Source of the DNA: Vallitalea pronyensis
GTDB taxonomy: Bacteria; Bacillota; Clostridia; Lachnospirales; Vallitaleaceae
Reading direction: 5' to 3'
Length of the DNA stretch: 64,000 bases
Assembly: GCF_018141445.1 (NCBI RefSeq)
Contig: NZ_CP058649.1
Coordinates: 2,561,001 to 2,625,000, forward strand
Shown here: positions 55,342-64,000 of the stretch, piece by piece
Position numbering within the stretch: the stretch's first letter is position 1
Layout: each line of letters starts with the position of its first letter
The notes under the pieces: generated by a model
What the model was told of the DNA's origin: nothing
The model's database searches: none
The model's input: only the letters and a program-made list of their open reading frames with translations
Translations under genes and position numbers: made by a program

Positions 55342-57846
55342 ATGAAAAAAATACAGAACATAAACGAACATTGGAAATTATTTGGAACAGCTATGGCGTG
55401 TGACTATAAAGATGCTTTTATTGACATGAAAAGGGGTAAAGTTGAGGTGTATGATGTTTGTTTGCCTTGTGATGTGCACATGCCCTTAATTCAAGCCGGT
55501 GTTATAAAAGACCCTGTTGAAAGTACCTATAGTCAAGATAGTTTGTGGATTGAAGATAAAGCATGGTGGTTTTACCGTGACTTTGCGTTATCCTATGAAG
55601 ATTTAAGTAACTTTATGAATATTAAATTGTCTCTAGATAAATTGGACATGGATGGTCAAGTGTATGTTAACGGCAAGTTCATAGGGCAACATAGAAGTGC
55701 GCATTACCCATTTGAAAAAGATATTAAGTATAGGTTAGTACCGGGTAATAATCGAATAGCTGTTCGCTTAACGACAGGGTTTGAAACCATAGAAGATGAA
55801 AGAGTTGATGTGATTCGCGACAAGGTTATACCTTGTGGTAATCGTGGTGATCATCGAAGAGCGTTTTCTAGAAAACCTCAGTATTGCAGTGGATGGGACT
55901 GGATGGAAAGAATCATGACCTGTGGTATGAATGGTGATGCTTATGTCATCATGGAAAAAGAGGTATCCATTACACATCTGATTGTTTCCACCAATAAGCT
56001 GATGACAGAAAAACCTGCCATGGCTCATTTGAAAGTAAAAGTAGAGCTTGATAACCATGAACTTGTTGCGACACGTATATCCAATCTCAGACTATCCATA
56101 AATTTTGACAAGGAGGTTATGGCAACTGTTGACCAGGAGTTGATACTACGAGGAGGCTATAACTGTTATGAAACAGAGATAACCATTGATGAAGCTCAGT
56201 TATGGTGGCCAAACGGTTATGGTGATCAACCACTTTATACAATAACAGCAGAAATAGATAGTGACACTTACACAACCAAGTTTGGAATTAGAACAATTGA
56301 ACTTAACCAAAATCCTATAGACGATGAAAATCGCATGTTTTCTTTCAAAGTTAATGGTATTGATATTTTTGCTAAAGGCTCTAATTGGGTACCATCAGAT
56401 GCCATATATGCAAGGGTCAGTCATGATAAATATAAGGTACTCATTGAAGAGTGTGCCCTTCAAAATAACAACATGTTACGCATTTGGGGCGGTGGTATTT
56501 ATGAACCAGATATCTTCTATGATTTATGTGATGCATATGGCATTTTAATCTGGCATGACTTTATGTATGCTTGCTCTGTCTACCCGGAATATGAAAAGTG
56601 GTTTATGGAAGAGAGTAAGAATGAAGCAGAGTATCAGACCAATCGATTAGTGAACCACCCTTCTATGGCTTTATGGTGTGGTAATAATGAAATGCATTGG
56701 ATCTATGGAGAAGAAGCTGCTTTTAAACTATCCGAAGAGGAGATGAAGACAACCCTTCACAACATTTATAATTATATGCTGCCTGAAATTGTTGAGAAGA
56801 ATGTGCCAAAAGGATTATATTGGAACAGCTCGCCTTATGGTGGAGAAGTCGCTTCTAGTGAAAACATGGGTGACAATCATATTTGGCCCAGCTGGCGACA
56901 TGAACATCCTGTATTTGAAGATTATGCAACCTATGACCAACGGGAAACGAAGTTTATGTCAGAGTATGGCTATCTTGGTCCTTGCAAATTAGAAACCATT
57001 AAGCAATATTGTGATACGGATAAAGTGATTCATTATAAAGAAGGTGATTATAAATACCATTCCCATTATTTTGATAAAGATTACACAAAGGGGATGGTAG
57101 CAAAAGGTATAGCCATGCAGTATGGCTTGGATAAAGAGTTGTCCATGGAAGCGTATCTCCTTCTAGGCGGACTGGCCCAAGGTAAATTGCTTGAATATTC
57201 CCTAGAAGCTTTTAGAAGTAAATGTCATTGTAGTGGTGCTTTATTATGGATGTATAACGATGCATGGGGTGAAGAAGGATGGACGACGATTGATTATTAT
57301 CTGAATAGGAAAATTTCGTATCATTATGTTAGACGGGCTTTTTCACCAGTAAAACTAATCATGAAAGTGGTGGGTGATGAACTAAGATTAATAGGTATTA
57401 ATGAGACAAGTGAAGCGGTAAGTTTTGACTGTGAAATTGGATTTGTGACTTACGATGGCCAAAAAAACGTTGAGGTAAAACGGTATTCTCTTGGTAAGCA
57501 TACTAGACATGTTATTGATGTTATGCCCTATGTTAAAAGAACAAAAGAAGGATTGTACTATGGTATGCCGCTTAACTGCCCGATTGTTGATCCGGTGATA
57601 CTGACGGATTATTATGTTAAAGAATTACCTGTATTGGATAGTCAGCTATCCTATGAGGTTGAAGGAAACAAGATTAAGGTCAGCTCTACGTCATTTGCTC
57701 ATGGGGTTCACTTTAATCTACCGGTACATATCCGTTTGTCAGATGAATACTTTGATCTGCTGCCAGGAGAGTGTAGGGAAATCTTCTTTGAAGGTGTGGA
57801 TGCCGAACGATTAGACACATTAAGCATCCATTGTTATGGTCAATAA
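55342..57846 (+). CDS. GH2 beta-mannosidase-like enzyme
   Basis: An 834-residue family-2 enzyme. The sugar-binding domain has WIEDKAWWFYRDF and CSGWDWMERI; an Ig-like domain and the TIM barrel follow, with E450 in WCGNNEMHW as acid/base and E541 in MSEYGYLG as nucleophile, then C-terminal beta domains. Sequence style fits beta-mannosidases rather than beta-galactosidases. ATG 55342 is used because of AAAGGA upstream and the natural protein start. The gene begins 52 bases after the acetylesterase. GH130 downstream also handles beta-mannosides, which supports the call. Confidence 0.88.
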   Translation: MKKIQNINEHWKLFGTAMACDYKDAFIDMKRGKVEVYDVCLPCDVHMPLIQAGVIKDPVESTYSQDSLWIEDKAWWFYRDFALSYEDLSNFMNIKLSLDKLDMDGQVYVNGKFIGQHRSAHYPFEKDIKYRLVPGNNRIAVRLTTGFETIEDERVDVIRDKVIPCGNRGDHRRAFSRKPQYCSGWDWMERIMTCGMNGDAYVIMEKEVSITHLIVSTNKLMTEKPAMAHLKVKVELDNHELVATRISNLRLSINFDKEVMATVDQELILRGGYNCYETEITIDEAQLWWPNGYGDQPLYTITAEIDSDTYTTKFGIRTIELNQNPIDDENRMFSFKVNGIDIFAKGSNWVPSDAIYARVSHDKYKVLIEECALQNNNMLRIWGGGIYEPDIFYDLCDAYGILIWHDFMYACSVYPEYEKWFMEESKNEAEYQTNRLVNHPSMALWCGNNEMHWIYGEEAAFKLSEEEMKTTLHNIYNYMLPEIVEKNVPKGLYWNSSPYGGEVASSENMGDNHIWPSWRHEHPVFEDYATYDQRETKFMSEYGYLGPCKLETIKQYCDTDKVIHYKEGDYKYHSHYFDKDYTKGMVAKGIAMQYGLDKELSMEAYLLLGGLAQGKLLEYSLEAFRSKCHCSGALLWMYNDAWGEEGWTTIDYYLNRKISYHYVRRAFSPVKLIMKVVGDELRLIGINETSEAVSFDCEIGFVTYDGQKNVEVKRYSLGKHTRHVIDVMPYVKRTKEGLYYGMPLNCPIVDPVILTDYYVKELPVLDSQLSYEVEGNKIKVSSTSFAHGVHFNLPVHIRLSDEYFDLLPGECREIFFEGVDAERLDTLSIHCYGQ

Positions 57847-57880
57847 AACCTGGCATGTATGAAAACGAATGCGTTTTTTT

Positions 57881-57991
57881 AGACCCCTAAAAACTATAGA
57901 ATCCTTATGTAACTATACTTTTTGTATGTATTTTTTATAGGGGTTCTGCCATAGTTTTTTAGGGGTTTATGATGTCATCTCTTGATATACT
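57881..57991 (+). promoter_or_regulatory. Activated promoter with direct repeats, before the GH130-transporter operon
   Basis: TTTTTTATAGGGG (57931-57943) and ATAGTTTTTTAGGGG (57951-57965) are direct repeats about 22 bases apart. A -10 TATACT (57986-57991) begins 20 bases after the second. An inverted third copy, ACCCCTAAAAACTAT (57883-57897), can pair with the second to form a long stem. The same direct-repeat layout occurs at 41578-41636. The second repeat covers the -35 position, as for an AraC-type class II activator. Confidence 0.65.
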
Positions 57992-58027
57992 ATATGTAAC
58001 AAAAAAATATAACCAATGGAGGACGAT

Positions 58028-58942
58028 ATGCGATCAGGATTTTTAAAGAGATATACGGCAAACCCGATTATTACGCCGGAAGATATGCCTTTTGACTGCT
58101 ATGCAGTTTATAATGCAGGAGCAACAATTTTTGAAGATAAGGTGCTATTACTACTTAGAGCTGAGAATTCAGAGATTCACTGCAACTTCTATGTAGCGAC
58201 TAGTGAAGACGGTATTAACTTTGATATAAGTGATAAGCCCATTGAATATCCCTATAGAGCCTTTGAGAAAATGTATGGTTCACATCGATACGATGCGCGC
58301 ATTACAGAAATAGACGATGAGTATTATATCTGTCACGCCATTCACAATAAATTTGGTGCAACTTTTGGCATCGCAAAAACAACAGACTTTATTACATTTG
58401 AACCTGTAGGAAACACATCCTTACCATTTAACAGAAATGCAGTCCTCTTTCCAGAGAAAATCAATGGTTTGTATGCTAGAATGGAACGACCTGTTGATGA
58501 TCGTGGAAAAGGTTACATATGGGTTAGTTATTCGCCTGATTTAGTTTTTTGGGGAAAATCCATGCCAATTGATTTACCGGTTATGTTGTGGAATGAGAAT
58601 AAATCCGGTGCAGGTGCAGTGCCAATTAAGACAGAACATGGTTGGTTAGAAATATATCATGGTACACAGAACACAGCTTCAACAGAGAACTACTTTTTGG
58701 GTGTTGCCCTTCTTGACCTAGAGGATCCAAGTAAAGTAGTAGCTGCTCCAAGAAAGTTCGTCCTAGCTCCGGAAGAGCCTTATGAATGTATGGGTCAGGT
58801 GCCTAATGTAGTATTTACAAGTGGTGCTGTAGTCATGCCTGATGGAACGTTGAATGTGTATTATGGTGGTGCGGATACAAGAGTGTGTCTTGCACAGACA
58901 ACGGTAGAAGAACTTCTTGCTTTCTGCCTACAAGCAAAATAA
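58028..58942 (+). CDS. GH130 beta-mannoside phosphorylase or mannosidase
   Basis: A 304-residue five-bladed propeller enzyme of family 130: LKRYTANPIITPEDMPFDCY at the N-terminus, HRYDARITEIDDEYYICHAI, RNAVLFPEKINGLYARMERP, GAVVMPDGTLNVYYGGADTR. These match the phosphate- and substrate-binding segments of the family. It would degrade a beta-mannoside, by phosphorolysis if its basic phosphate-binding residues are kept, otherwise by hydrolysis. ATG 58028 has GGAGG 6 bases upstream. It heads the transporter operon. Confidence 0.88.
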   Translation: MRSGFLKRYTANPIITPEDMPFDCYAVYNAGATIFEDKVLLLLRAENSEIHCNFYVATSEDGINFDISDKPIEYPYRAFEKMYGSHRYDARITEIDDEYYICHAIHNKFGATFGIAKTTDFITFEPVGNTSLPFNRNAVLFPEKINGLYARMERPVDDRGKGYIWVSYSPDLVFWGKSMPIDLPVMLWNENKSGAGAVPIKTEHGWLEIYHGTQNTASTENYFLGVALLDLEDPSKVVAAPRKFVLAPEEPYECMGQVPNVVFTSGAVVMPDGTLNVYYGGADTRVCLAQTTVEELLAFCLQAK

Positions 58943-58965
58943 TAATTTAGAAAGGCGAGTTGACT

Positions 58966-59919
58966 ATGGTACGGTCGTTAATCAATACCAAAAAAAAAAC
59001 AAAGACAACTAGATGGTTAAAAACCATTAAACAACAATATCAGCTGTTGATTATAGGCATACCCTTCTTAATATATACCCTAACATTTGCATATGTGCCA
59101 TTAGCTGGCTGGGTGATGGCTTTTACGAATTACAAGCCGTCACCAAATACAAGTATGTTGGATAATTTTGTAGGATTGAAGAATTTTGAAAGGCTGTTTT
59201 CCAATGAAGTATTCTTAAGATCCTTGAGAAACACCATTGCTATGGGAGCACTTGATATTGTCCTTGGTACAGTGTTTGCGGTGTTCTTAGCCTTAATGAT
59301 TAATGAAGTTAAGAATAGGGGGCTAAAGAAGATAACACAAACAGTCTCCTATATGCCGCACTTTCTATCATGGGTTGTTGCATCGAGTATTATTCTTGGC
59401 GTCATGAGTGTCGATGGTGGTGAGCTTAACGAATTGTTACTTTTTTTGAGAATTATTGACGAACCCATCAATTGGATAGGTATGGAACAATACTTCTGGT
59501 TCGTATCAACGACTTCTCAGATATGGAAAGAATCAGGTTGGACTGCTATTATATACTTATCGGCTATTACTGCCATATCGATGGATATGTACGAGGCTGC
59601 CAAAATCGATGGTGCCAACCGCTTTCAGGCCATACGATTCATTACACTTCCTAGTTTGATGCCTACAATTAAGATTATGTTCATTATAAATGTAGGTAAT
59701 CTGCTTAATCAAGGGTTTGAAAAACAGTATTTACTTGGTAATAGCTCCGTTATTAATTTTGCAGAAGTCATTGATACGTATGTTATTCGATATGGTATAG
59801 GGCAGGGGAATTATTCTTTTGCTACAGCAGCAGGATTGTTTAAGTCGGTGGTTGGCATCATCCTTATCATTACAGCTAATAAAATTTCCAAAAAAGCAAC
59901 TGGAGAGGGGGTATTCTAA
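58966..59919 (+). CDS. LplB-type oligosaccharide ABC permease
   Basis: A 317-residue permease with six TM segments (first at about 25-45, LLIIGIPFLIYTLTFAYVPL). The EAA loop EAAKIDGANRFQAIRFITLP is present, followed by the LplB signature NLLNQGFEKQYLLGN. ATG 58966 has AAAGGCGAG upstream. The partner permease starts two bases after its stop. These transporters import complex glycans such as aldouronates or mannooligosaccharides. No ATPase gene is in the operon. Confidence 0.92.
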   Translation: MVRSLINTKKKTKTTRWLKTIKQQYQLLIIGIPFLIYTLTFAYVPLAGWVMAFTNYKPSPNTSMLDNFVGLKNFERLFSNEVFLRSLRNTIAMGALDIVLGTVFAVFLALMINEVKNRGLKKITQTVSYMPHFLSWVVASSIILGVMSVDGGELNELLLFLRIIDEPINWIGMEQYFWFVSTTSQIWKESGWTAIIYLSAITAISMDMYEAAKIDGANRFQAIRFITLPSLMPTIKIMFIINVGNLLNQGFEKQYLLGNSSVINFAEVIDTYVIRYGIGQGNYSFATAAGLFKSVVGIILIITANKISKKATGEGVF

Positions 59920-59921
59920 TC

Positions 59922-60824
59922 ATGAAAATGTTACAAGAGTGGCATAATAAATCTCTCCAAGATAAAATATTTAGTATGATATTATTGGTTTTATGTATAT
60001 TTGTTATCATGATTACATTGTACCCTATGTTAAATGTCGTCGCCATTTCCTTTAATGACAGTATGGATACAATGCGTGGCGGTATAAACATGTTACCAAG
60101 AAAGTTTTCCACCTATGCTTATGCAAGTATTTTTGACAAGAACTATTTTCTTAGTGCCGTTACGATGTCCGTACTTAGAACACTTGTAGGTGTAGGAACC
60201 AGTGTTCCTGTGATGGTGATGGTTGCTTATGTTATATCCCGTAAAGAGTATGTGCTTCGTGGGATTACAACCCGATTAATGGTTTACACCATGTATGTAT
60301 CAGCTGGAATTATTCCAATCTTTTTCTTGATGCGAACGCTTCATCTTACGAATTCTTTCTGGGTGTACATTATTCCACCATTGGCGCAAGCATATTTTAT
60401 CATTATAACAAGAACCTATATATTAAGTTTGCCTGACAGTATAATGGAGTCGGCAAAACTAGATGGCGCTAATCATTTTACGATTATTTTCAAGATTATT
60501 TTTCCATTAGTTAAACCTGTTATTGCAACGTTGGTGTTATTCGTTGCGGTACAGCAGTGGAACAACTGGTATGACACGTTTCTTTACAATAGCAGTAACC
60601 AAGAGCTTAGTACCCTTCAGTATGAATTGAAGAAAATGCTAGCCGCTGCTACGATTAAAGGAGATGCCAATTCCATGGGAAATTCAGAAAGCGGAAACTT
60701 CCTTACCCCGGTAAGTATCCGTGCAGCGATGACAGTTGTTGTATCTGTTCCGATTATGGCTATTTATCCATTCTTACAAAAGTATTTTGTAGGTGGCTTA
60801 GTAGTCGGTGGCGTAAAAGAATAA
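59922..60824 (+). CDS. LplC/YtcP-type oligosaccharide ABC permease
   Basis: A 300-residue permease with six TM segments and the EAA loop ESAKLDGANHFTIIFKIIFP; WNNWYDTFLY and the C-terminal GGLVVGGVKE are typical of this subfamily. The ribosome binding site AGAGGGGG lies at the end of the previous gene. It forms the membrane pore with the LplB-type subunit. Confidence 0.92.
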   Translation: MKMLQEWHNKSLQDKIFSMILLVLCIFVIMITLYPMLNVVAISFNDSMDTMRGGINMLPRKFSTYAYASIFDKNYFLSAVTMSVLRTLVGVGTSVPVMVMVAYVISRKEYVLRGITTRLMVYTMYVSAGIIPIFFLMRTLHLTNSFWVYIIPPLAQAYFIIITRTYILSLPDSIMESAKLDGANHFTIIFKIIFPLVKPVIATLVLFVAVQQWNNWYDTFLYNSSNQELSTLQYELKKMLAAATIKGDANSMGNSESGNFLTPVSIRAAMTVVVSVPIMAIYPFLQKYFVGGLVVGGVKE

Positions 60825-60913
60825 TATGTGCGGGCCTGCATTTATATATTATTGAACAATCTTTTTTGTTATGAATTATGACTAAAAAAGTAATAAAGAC
60901 GGAGGTAGTTCCT

Positions 60914-62653
60914 ATGAAAAAGACAATGTTAACAAAGGTAGTAGGTTTATTGCTTATATTGACCATGCTGACAATGGTAGCTTGTAGTCGTTCTGATAAT
61001 GAAGGTAAGGACAATTCTACATCTAAGGAAAACAGTGGCAGTAAAGATGGAAAAGCAGCCAACGATTCAGGAACAGATGACGTTTCAAACGAGCATATTA
61101 CGATTTCAATGTATAATGATGCAACACCACCGGATTTCTATCCTGAAGAAACACCAATTGGACAAAAAATCTTAGAAAATACCAATGTAACCTTGGAAAT
61201 AGAGTACTTAGTTGATGATGCTGAGACAAAAGAAGGTTTGTTACTTGTAAGTAATGAATTGCCGGACTTAATTTCAACAAGAAATGTGAGCAAATTTATA
61301 GAAGCCGGTGTAGTCGTTCCTTTGGATGACTATATTGAGAAATACGGTGAAGACTTAAAGAGAGTATATGGAGATGATCTTGAACTCCTAAGAGCTTCTG
61401 ATGGGCATATTTATAGTATATCCAACTCAAGAGGTCTTGCGCCTTGGTCAAAGCAACCTGGAAAGGCAATGTATATTCAGCAGGCAGTCTTACAAGAATT
61501 TGATTATCCTGAAATCACAACCATTGATGCGTATTTTGATATTATAAAGAAATACCAGGATAAGTATCCTGAAATCAATGGCCAGAAAACGCTAGGTTTC
61601 ACCATGCTGTCTGATGACTGGAGATTTGGCATTGGTGTTCTTGGCCCCATTAAATTTATAAATGGGTATCAAGATGATGGTGAAGTACTGGTTGATGAGG
61701 TTAATGGAACATACAAGTCAAGGTTACTCTATGCATCACCAGAAGCAAAAGCATATTTCAAGAAAGTCAATGAAATGTACTTAGGTGGATACTTTGATGA
61801 ATCCAGTTTTACATCGAACTATGACCAATACAATGAAAAATTGACCCAAGGTAGAGTTCTTGGTATGCATGATCAGTACTGGCAAATTGAACAAGCAAAC
61901 TCTGCTATATTAGCAAGTGACTATCCTGAACGTGCATATGTTGGTCTTCCCATTTTAGCAGAAGAAGGTATCACAGAGTACTATAATCAGCCAACACCAG
62001 TAGAAGCATCTAAAGGTCTTATGATTTCAACATCCTGTAAAGATCCTGAACGTGTATTTAAGTTCTTAAATGACCTGCTTAAGGAAGAGAATCAAAAGTT
62101 GAATTTCTGGGGTGAAGAAGGTGTTGAATACACAGTTGCTGATGATGGAAGTTTTGTATTCACCGATGAGCAATTAGCATTATGGCAAGATGATAACTAC
62201 TTAAGAAGCAGAGGTGTCAAAGCATTTGACTACCCATATCCAGTGATCAGTAACTTACAATATTACAGCGATGGAAACATTGGTCGACCTAATGGAGATC
62301 CAGATTTCATGAAAGCTTCTTATACGGTGCTTGATCTTGAAGTGTGTGATGCATACGGATGGGAAACTTTACAATCAGGCTTTACATATGAACCAACAAG
62401 AGCCTATGGATTTGCATGGAGTATGAATCCCAGAACAAACAATAACGAAGATGCAACATATGCTCTTGCTACTGCTGGAGACTTAATGAAATCTTATGTA
62501 CCTAAGTTAATCCTTACGGATGAAGGTGATTTTAATTCAGTATGGGAAGAATATGCAGAAAAAATGGATAAGATCAATGTAAGTGATTACACAGATTTTA
62601 TCGATGCTAAGATTGTTGAAAGAATTGAAGCTAATAATCCTTCACTTCAATAA
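60914..62653 (+). CDS. Oligosaccharide-binding lipoprotein of the LplA type
   Basis: A 579-residue extracytoplasmic binding protein. The lipoprotein signal ends MLTMVAC with C24 lipidated. A Ser/Gly/Lys/Asp linker (about 27-60) precedes a large family-1 type binding domain, normal for LplA/YtcQ-like proteins of 500-580 residues. ATG 60914 has GGAGGT 8 bases upstream; an upstream TTG-like extension would add 12 residues and lacks a site. It works with the two permeases before it. A clear terminator follows. Confidence 0.92.
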   Translation: MKKTMLTKVVGLLLILTMLTMVACSRSDNEGKDNSTSKENSGSKDGKAANDSGTDDVSNEHITISMYNDATPPDFYPEETPIGQKILENTNVTLEIEYLVDDAETKEGLLLVSNELPDLISTRNVSKFIEAGVVVPLDDYIEKYGEDLKRVYGDDLELLRASDGHIYSISNSRGLAPWSKQPGKAMYIQQAVLQEFDYPEITTIDAYFDIIKKYQDKYPEINGQKTLGFTMLSDDWRFGIGVLGPIKFINGYQDDGEVLVDEVNGTYKSRLLYASPEAKAYFKKVNEMYLGGYFDESSFTSNYDQYNEKLTQGRVLGMHDQYWQIEQANSAILASDYPERAYVGLPILAEEGITEYYNQPTPVEASKGLMISTSCKDPERVFKFLNDLLKEENQKLNFWGEEGVEYTVADDGSFVFTDEQLALWQDDNYLRSRGVKAFDYPYPVISNLQYYSDGNIGRPNGDPDFMKASYTVLDLEVCDAYGWETLQSGFTYEPTRAYGFAWSMNPRTNNNEDATYALATAGDLMKSYVPKLILTDEGDFNSVWEEYAEKMDKINVSDYTDFIDAKIVERIEANNPSLQ

Positions 62654-62681
62654 TAGACAGTAAGCGTTATAAGCAATAAGA

Positions 62682-62711
62682 AGAAGGGTCGGCTTGTGCC
62701 GGTCCTTTTTT
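62682..62711 (+). terminator. Terminator of the GH130-transporter operon
   Basis: GGGTCGGC pairs with GCCGGTCC around TTGT, followed by TTTTTT. Confidence 0.9.
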
Positions 62712-62727
62712 GAGAAATGGAGCATGT

Positions 62728-64000
62728 ATGTCACAATCAAGAGTAACATTGACTAAGATTGTAAAAGGGTATATAGGTGGAAAGTTTAGAAGAATTTACT
62801 TGATGGCTTATCCTGAAAATGATCGAGAAGTCAACATGAGTTTAAACATGTATAAATATTCGGAAGCTGCTTCTATTACGATGACACAGCTTGCTGGAGG
62901 CACTTTTCTTGCATCTTTACTTCTTCGCTTGAATTTCCAAGAAGAAGGTATTGCAGTGGTTTTTGGACTCAGTAACATTGCTTCGGTTTTACAATTGTTT
63001 ACGGCTGTGTGGGTTCAGAAAATGTTAAAGAGAAAACCTTTTGTATGTGGAAGCGTCTTATTGAAAAGTGGACTTGCATTAATGTTCTTTTTACCATTGT
63101 TTTTACGGGGTAACACTCATGTCCGATTGATAGCAGCAGGATTATATCTTCTAGGTTATATAGGTATTCAGATTGGTAATTCTCCAGCTAAAGATTGGGT
63201 TGTTTCTATGGTACCAGATGGTAAACGTGGTTACTATTTTGCTAAAACCGATGCTTTTAGTGTTGGTGTTATTACGATATCTACCATAGGTATGGGATTG
63301 GTCATGGATTTTTTTCAAACCAGGAATGAAACAATGGGTTTTGTTACTGTAGGGTTTGCACTCTTAGTACTGGTGATGCTTAATTTTATTGCTTTTAGTC
63401 GTATGAAGGAGAAACGCATTACAAGGCTGGATACAATTGGGCGTGAGATGCATGGACGGATGCTAAAAAGACAGCTAAAGGAAGAAGAAATAGTGGAAAC
63501 GTTGTCTTTGTTTAAAGAAATGAAGCTAGCTCTATCGAATAACCGTTTTCGAAGGGAATTAATGTTAAGCTTACTGTTTACCACCGGATTTCAGATGGGT
63601 TTGCCTTTTAACGCTAGTTATCAAATTAAAGAGCTCTCATTGTCCTTTTCATTTATCATGATCACCGGCGCATGTGCAAATGGAATAAGAATATTTATTT
63701 CACCTAGGATTGGGAGACTAGCAGATAAAATAGGAACAGGAAAAGTGCTGAAATTTGCATTCGTAGGATTAATGATGCATCATGTATTGATGAGTTTTGC
63801 AAATGAAAACAACGGACAAATTATGATACCTGCAGCAATATTATCAGCTGCTTTGGCATGGAGCTTCGTGGGTACCGGACTTTTAAATCTACAGTTTGAT
63901 TTATTAGATGAAAAGAAGATGACGATACAGTTATCCCTTGTGTCATTGTTTTCAAGTGTATGGGGTTATGTCACTATTTTATTAAGTACCGGATTGTTTA
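62728..64000 (+). CDS. MFS-like transporter, 5' part
   Basis: The frame is open from ATG 62728 to the end of the window (424 codons), so the gene is cut at its 3' end. The product is hydrophobic with about ten TM segments visible. A soluble N-terminal part is followed by LAGGTFLASLLLRLNF, RGYYFAKTDAFSVGVITIST and, later, RIGRLADKIGTGKVLKFAFV, the last resembling the MFS loop motif GxLaDrxGrk. GGAG lies 5 bases before the ATG. A sugar exporter or importer linked to the upstream locus is possible, but a terminator separates them. Confidence 0.75.
   Translation, partial: MSQSRVTLTKIVKGYIGGKFRRIYLMAYPENDREVNMSLNMYKYSEAASITMTQLAGGTFLASLLLRLNFQEEGIAVVFGLSNIASVLQLFTAVWVQKMLKRKPFVCGSVLLKSGLALMFFLPLFLRGNTHVRLIAAGLYLLGYIGIQIGNSPAKDWVVSMVPDGKRGYYFAKTDAFSVGVITISTIGMGLVMDFFQTRNETMGFVTVGFALLVLVMLNFIAFSRMKEKRITRLDTIGREMHGRMLKRQLKEEEIVETLSLFKEMKLALSNNRFRRELMLSLLFTTGFQMGLPFNASYQIKELSLSFSFIMITGACANGIRIFISPRIGRLADKIGTGKVLKFAFVGLMMHHVLMSFANENNGQIMIPAAILSAALAWSFVGTGLLNLQFDLLDEKKMTIQLSLVSLFSSVWGYVTILLSTGLF

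Overview
The window is AT-rich, with strong AGGAGG-type ribosome binding sites, sigma-A promoters of the form TTGACA-17-TATAAT, many GTG/TTG starts and T-tailed hairpin terminators. Gene content (PhoPR next to pst/phoU, YesMN two-component pair, LplB-type sugar ABC transporters, GH65 phosphorylase, AhpCF) points to a low-GC Gram-positive, most likely an anaerobic polysaccharide-degrading member of the Clostridia. I cannot fix the genus from sequence alone.

Layout. 1-3.9 kb: end of a phosphate-uptake operon (pstB 3' part, phoU) followed by a PhoP/PhoR pair. 3.9-4.4 kb: a gene-free stretch with two 199-bp imperfect palindromes that share a 45-bp core at their exact centres. 4.5-11.9 kb: a disaccharide module (GH65 kojibiose-phosphorylase-like enzyme, convergent LacI repressor, sugar ABC transporter) with matching LacI-type operators placed just after both main promoters. 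12.1-13.7 kb: guaA. 13.7-28.5 kb: an integrated mobile island attached at the 3' end of guaA. A second copy of the guaA tail, coding Glu-Trp-Glu-stop with other codons, lies at 28466-28481 and marks the far end. The island has a broken tyrosine integrase, cI/Cro-like regulators, an excisionase-like protein, a broken VapE-type primase/helicase, a broken DUF6075-like gene, a small holin-like toxin opposite an antisense promoter, an intact IS3-family element, and an apparently intact four-gene operon that looks like an ABC-three-component (Rad50-like ATPase) conflict system, followed by a HEPN-like protein. 28.9-30.8 kb: a secreted trypsin-like protease and a membrane protein between two near-identical terminators. 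31.2-35.0 kb (minus strand): a visibly more GC-rich alpha-fucosidase/GH39 operon behind a frameshifted AraC regulator. 35.4-37.5 kb: ahpC-ahpF.

37.9-64 kb is a polysaccharide-utilisation region on the plus strand: sulfatase, GH42, a 1291-residue secreted beta-helix protein, YesM/YesN-type regulators, a GHL6-like TIM-barrel protein, GH52 beta-xylosidase, SGNH acetylesterase, GH2 beta-mannosidase-like enzyme, GH130, an LplB/LplC-type ABC transporter with its lipoprotein, and the start of an MFS-like transporter. Together these suggest import and breakdown of a decorated (acetylated, possibly sulfated) beta-linked heteropolysaccharide with mannose and xylose-type residues. Two promoters here, before the beta-helix gene and before the GH130-transporter operon, carry the same direct repeats about 21 bp apart at the same distance from the -10 box; the YesN-type regulator is the obvious candidate to bind them.

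Most promising for follow-up: the twin 199-bp palindromes, the guaA island with its ABC-3C-like operon and cryptic toxin locus, and the shared regulatory repeats.
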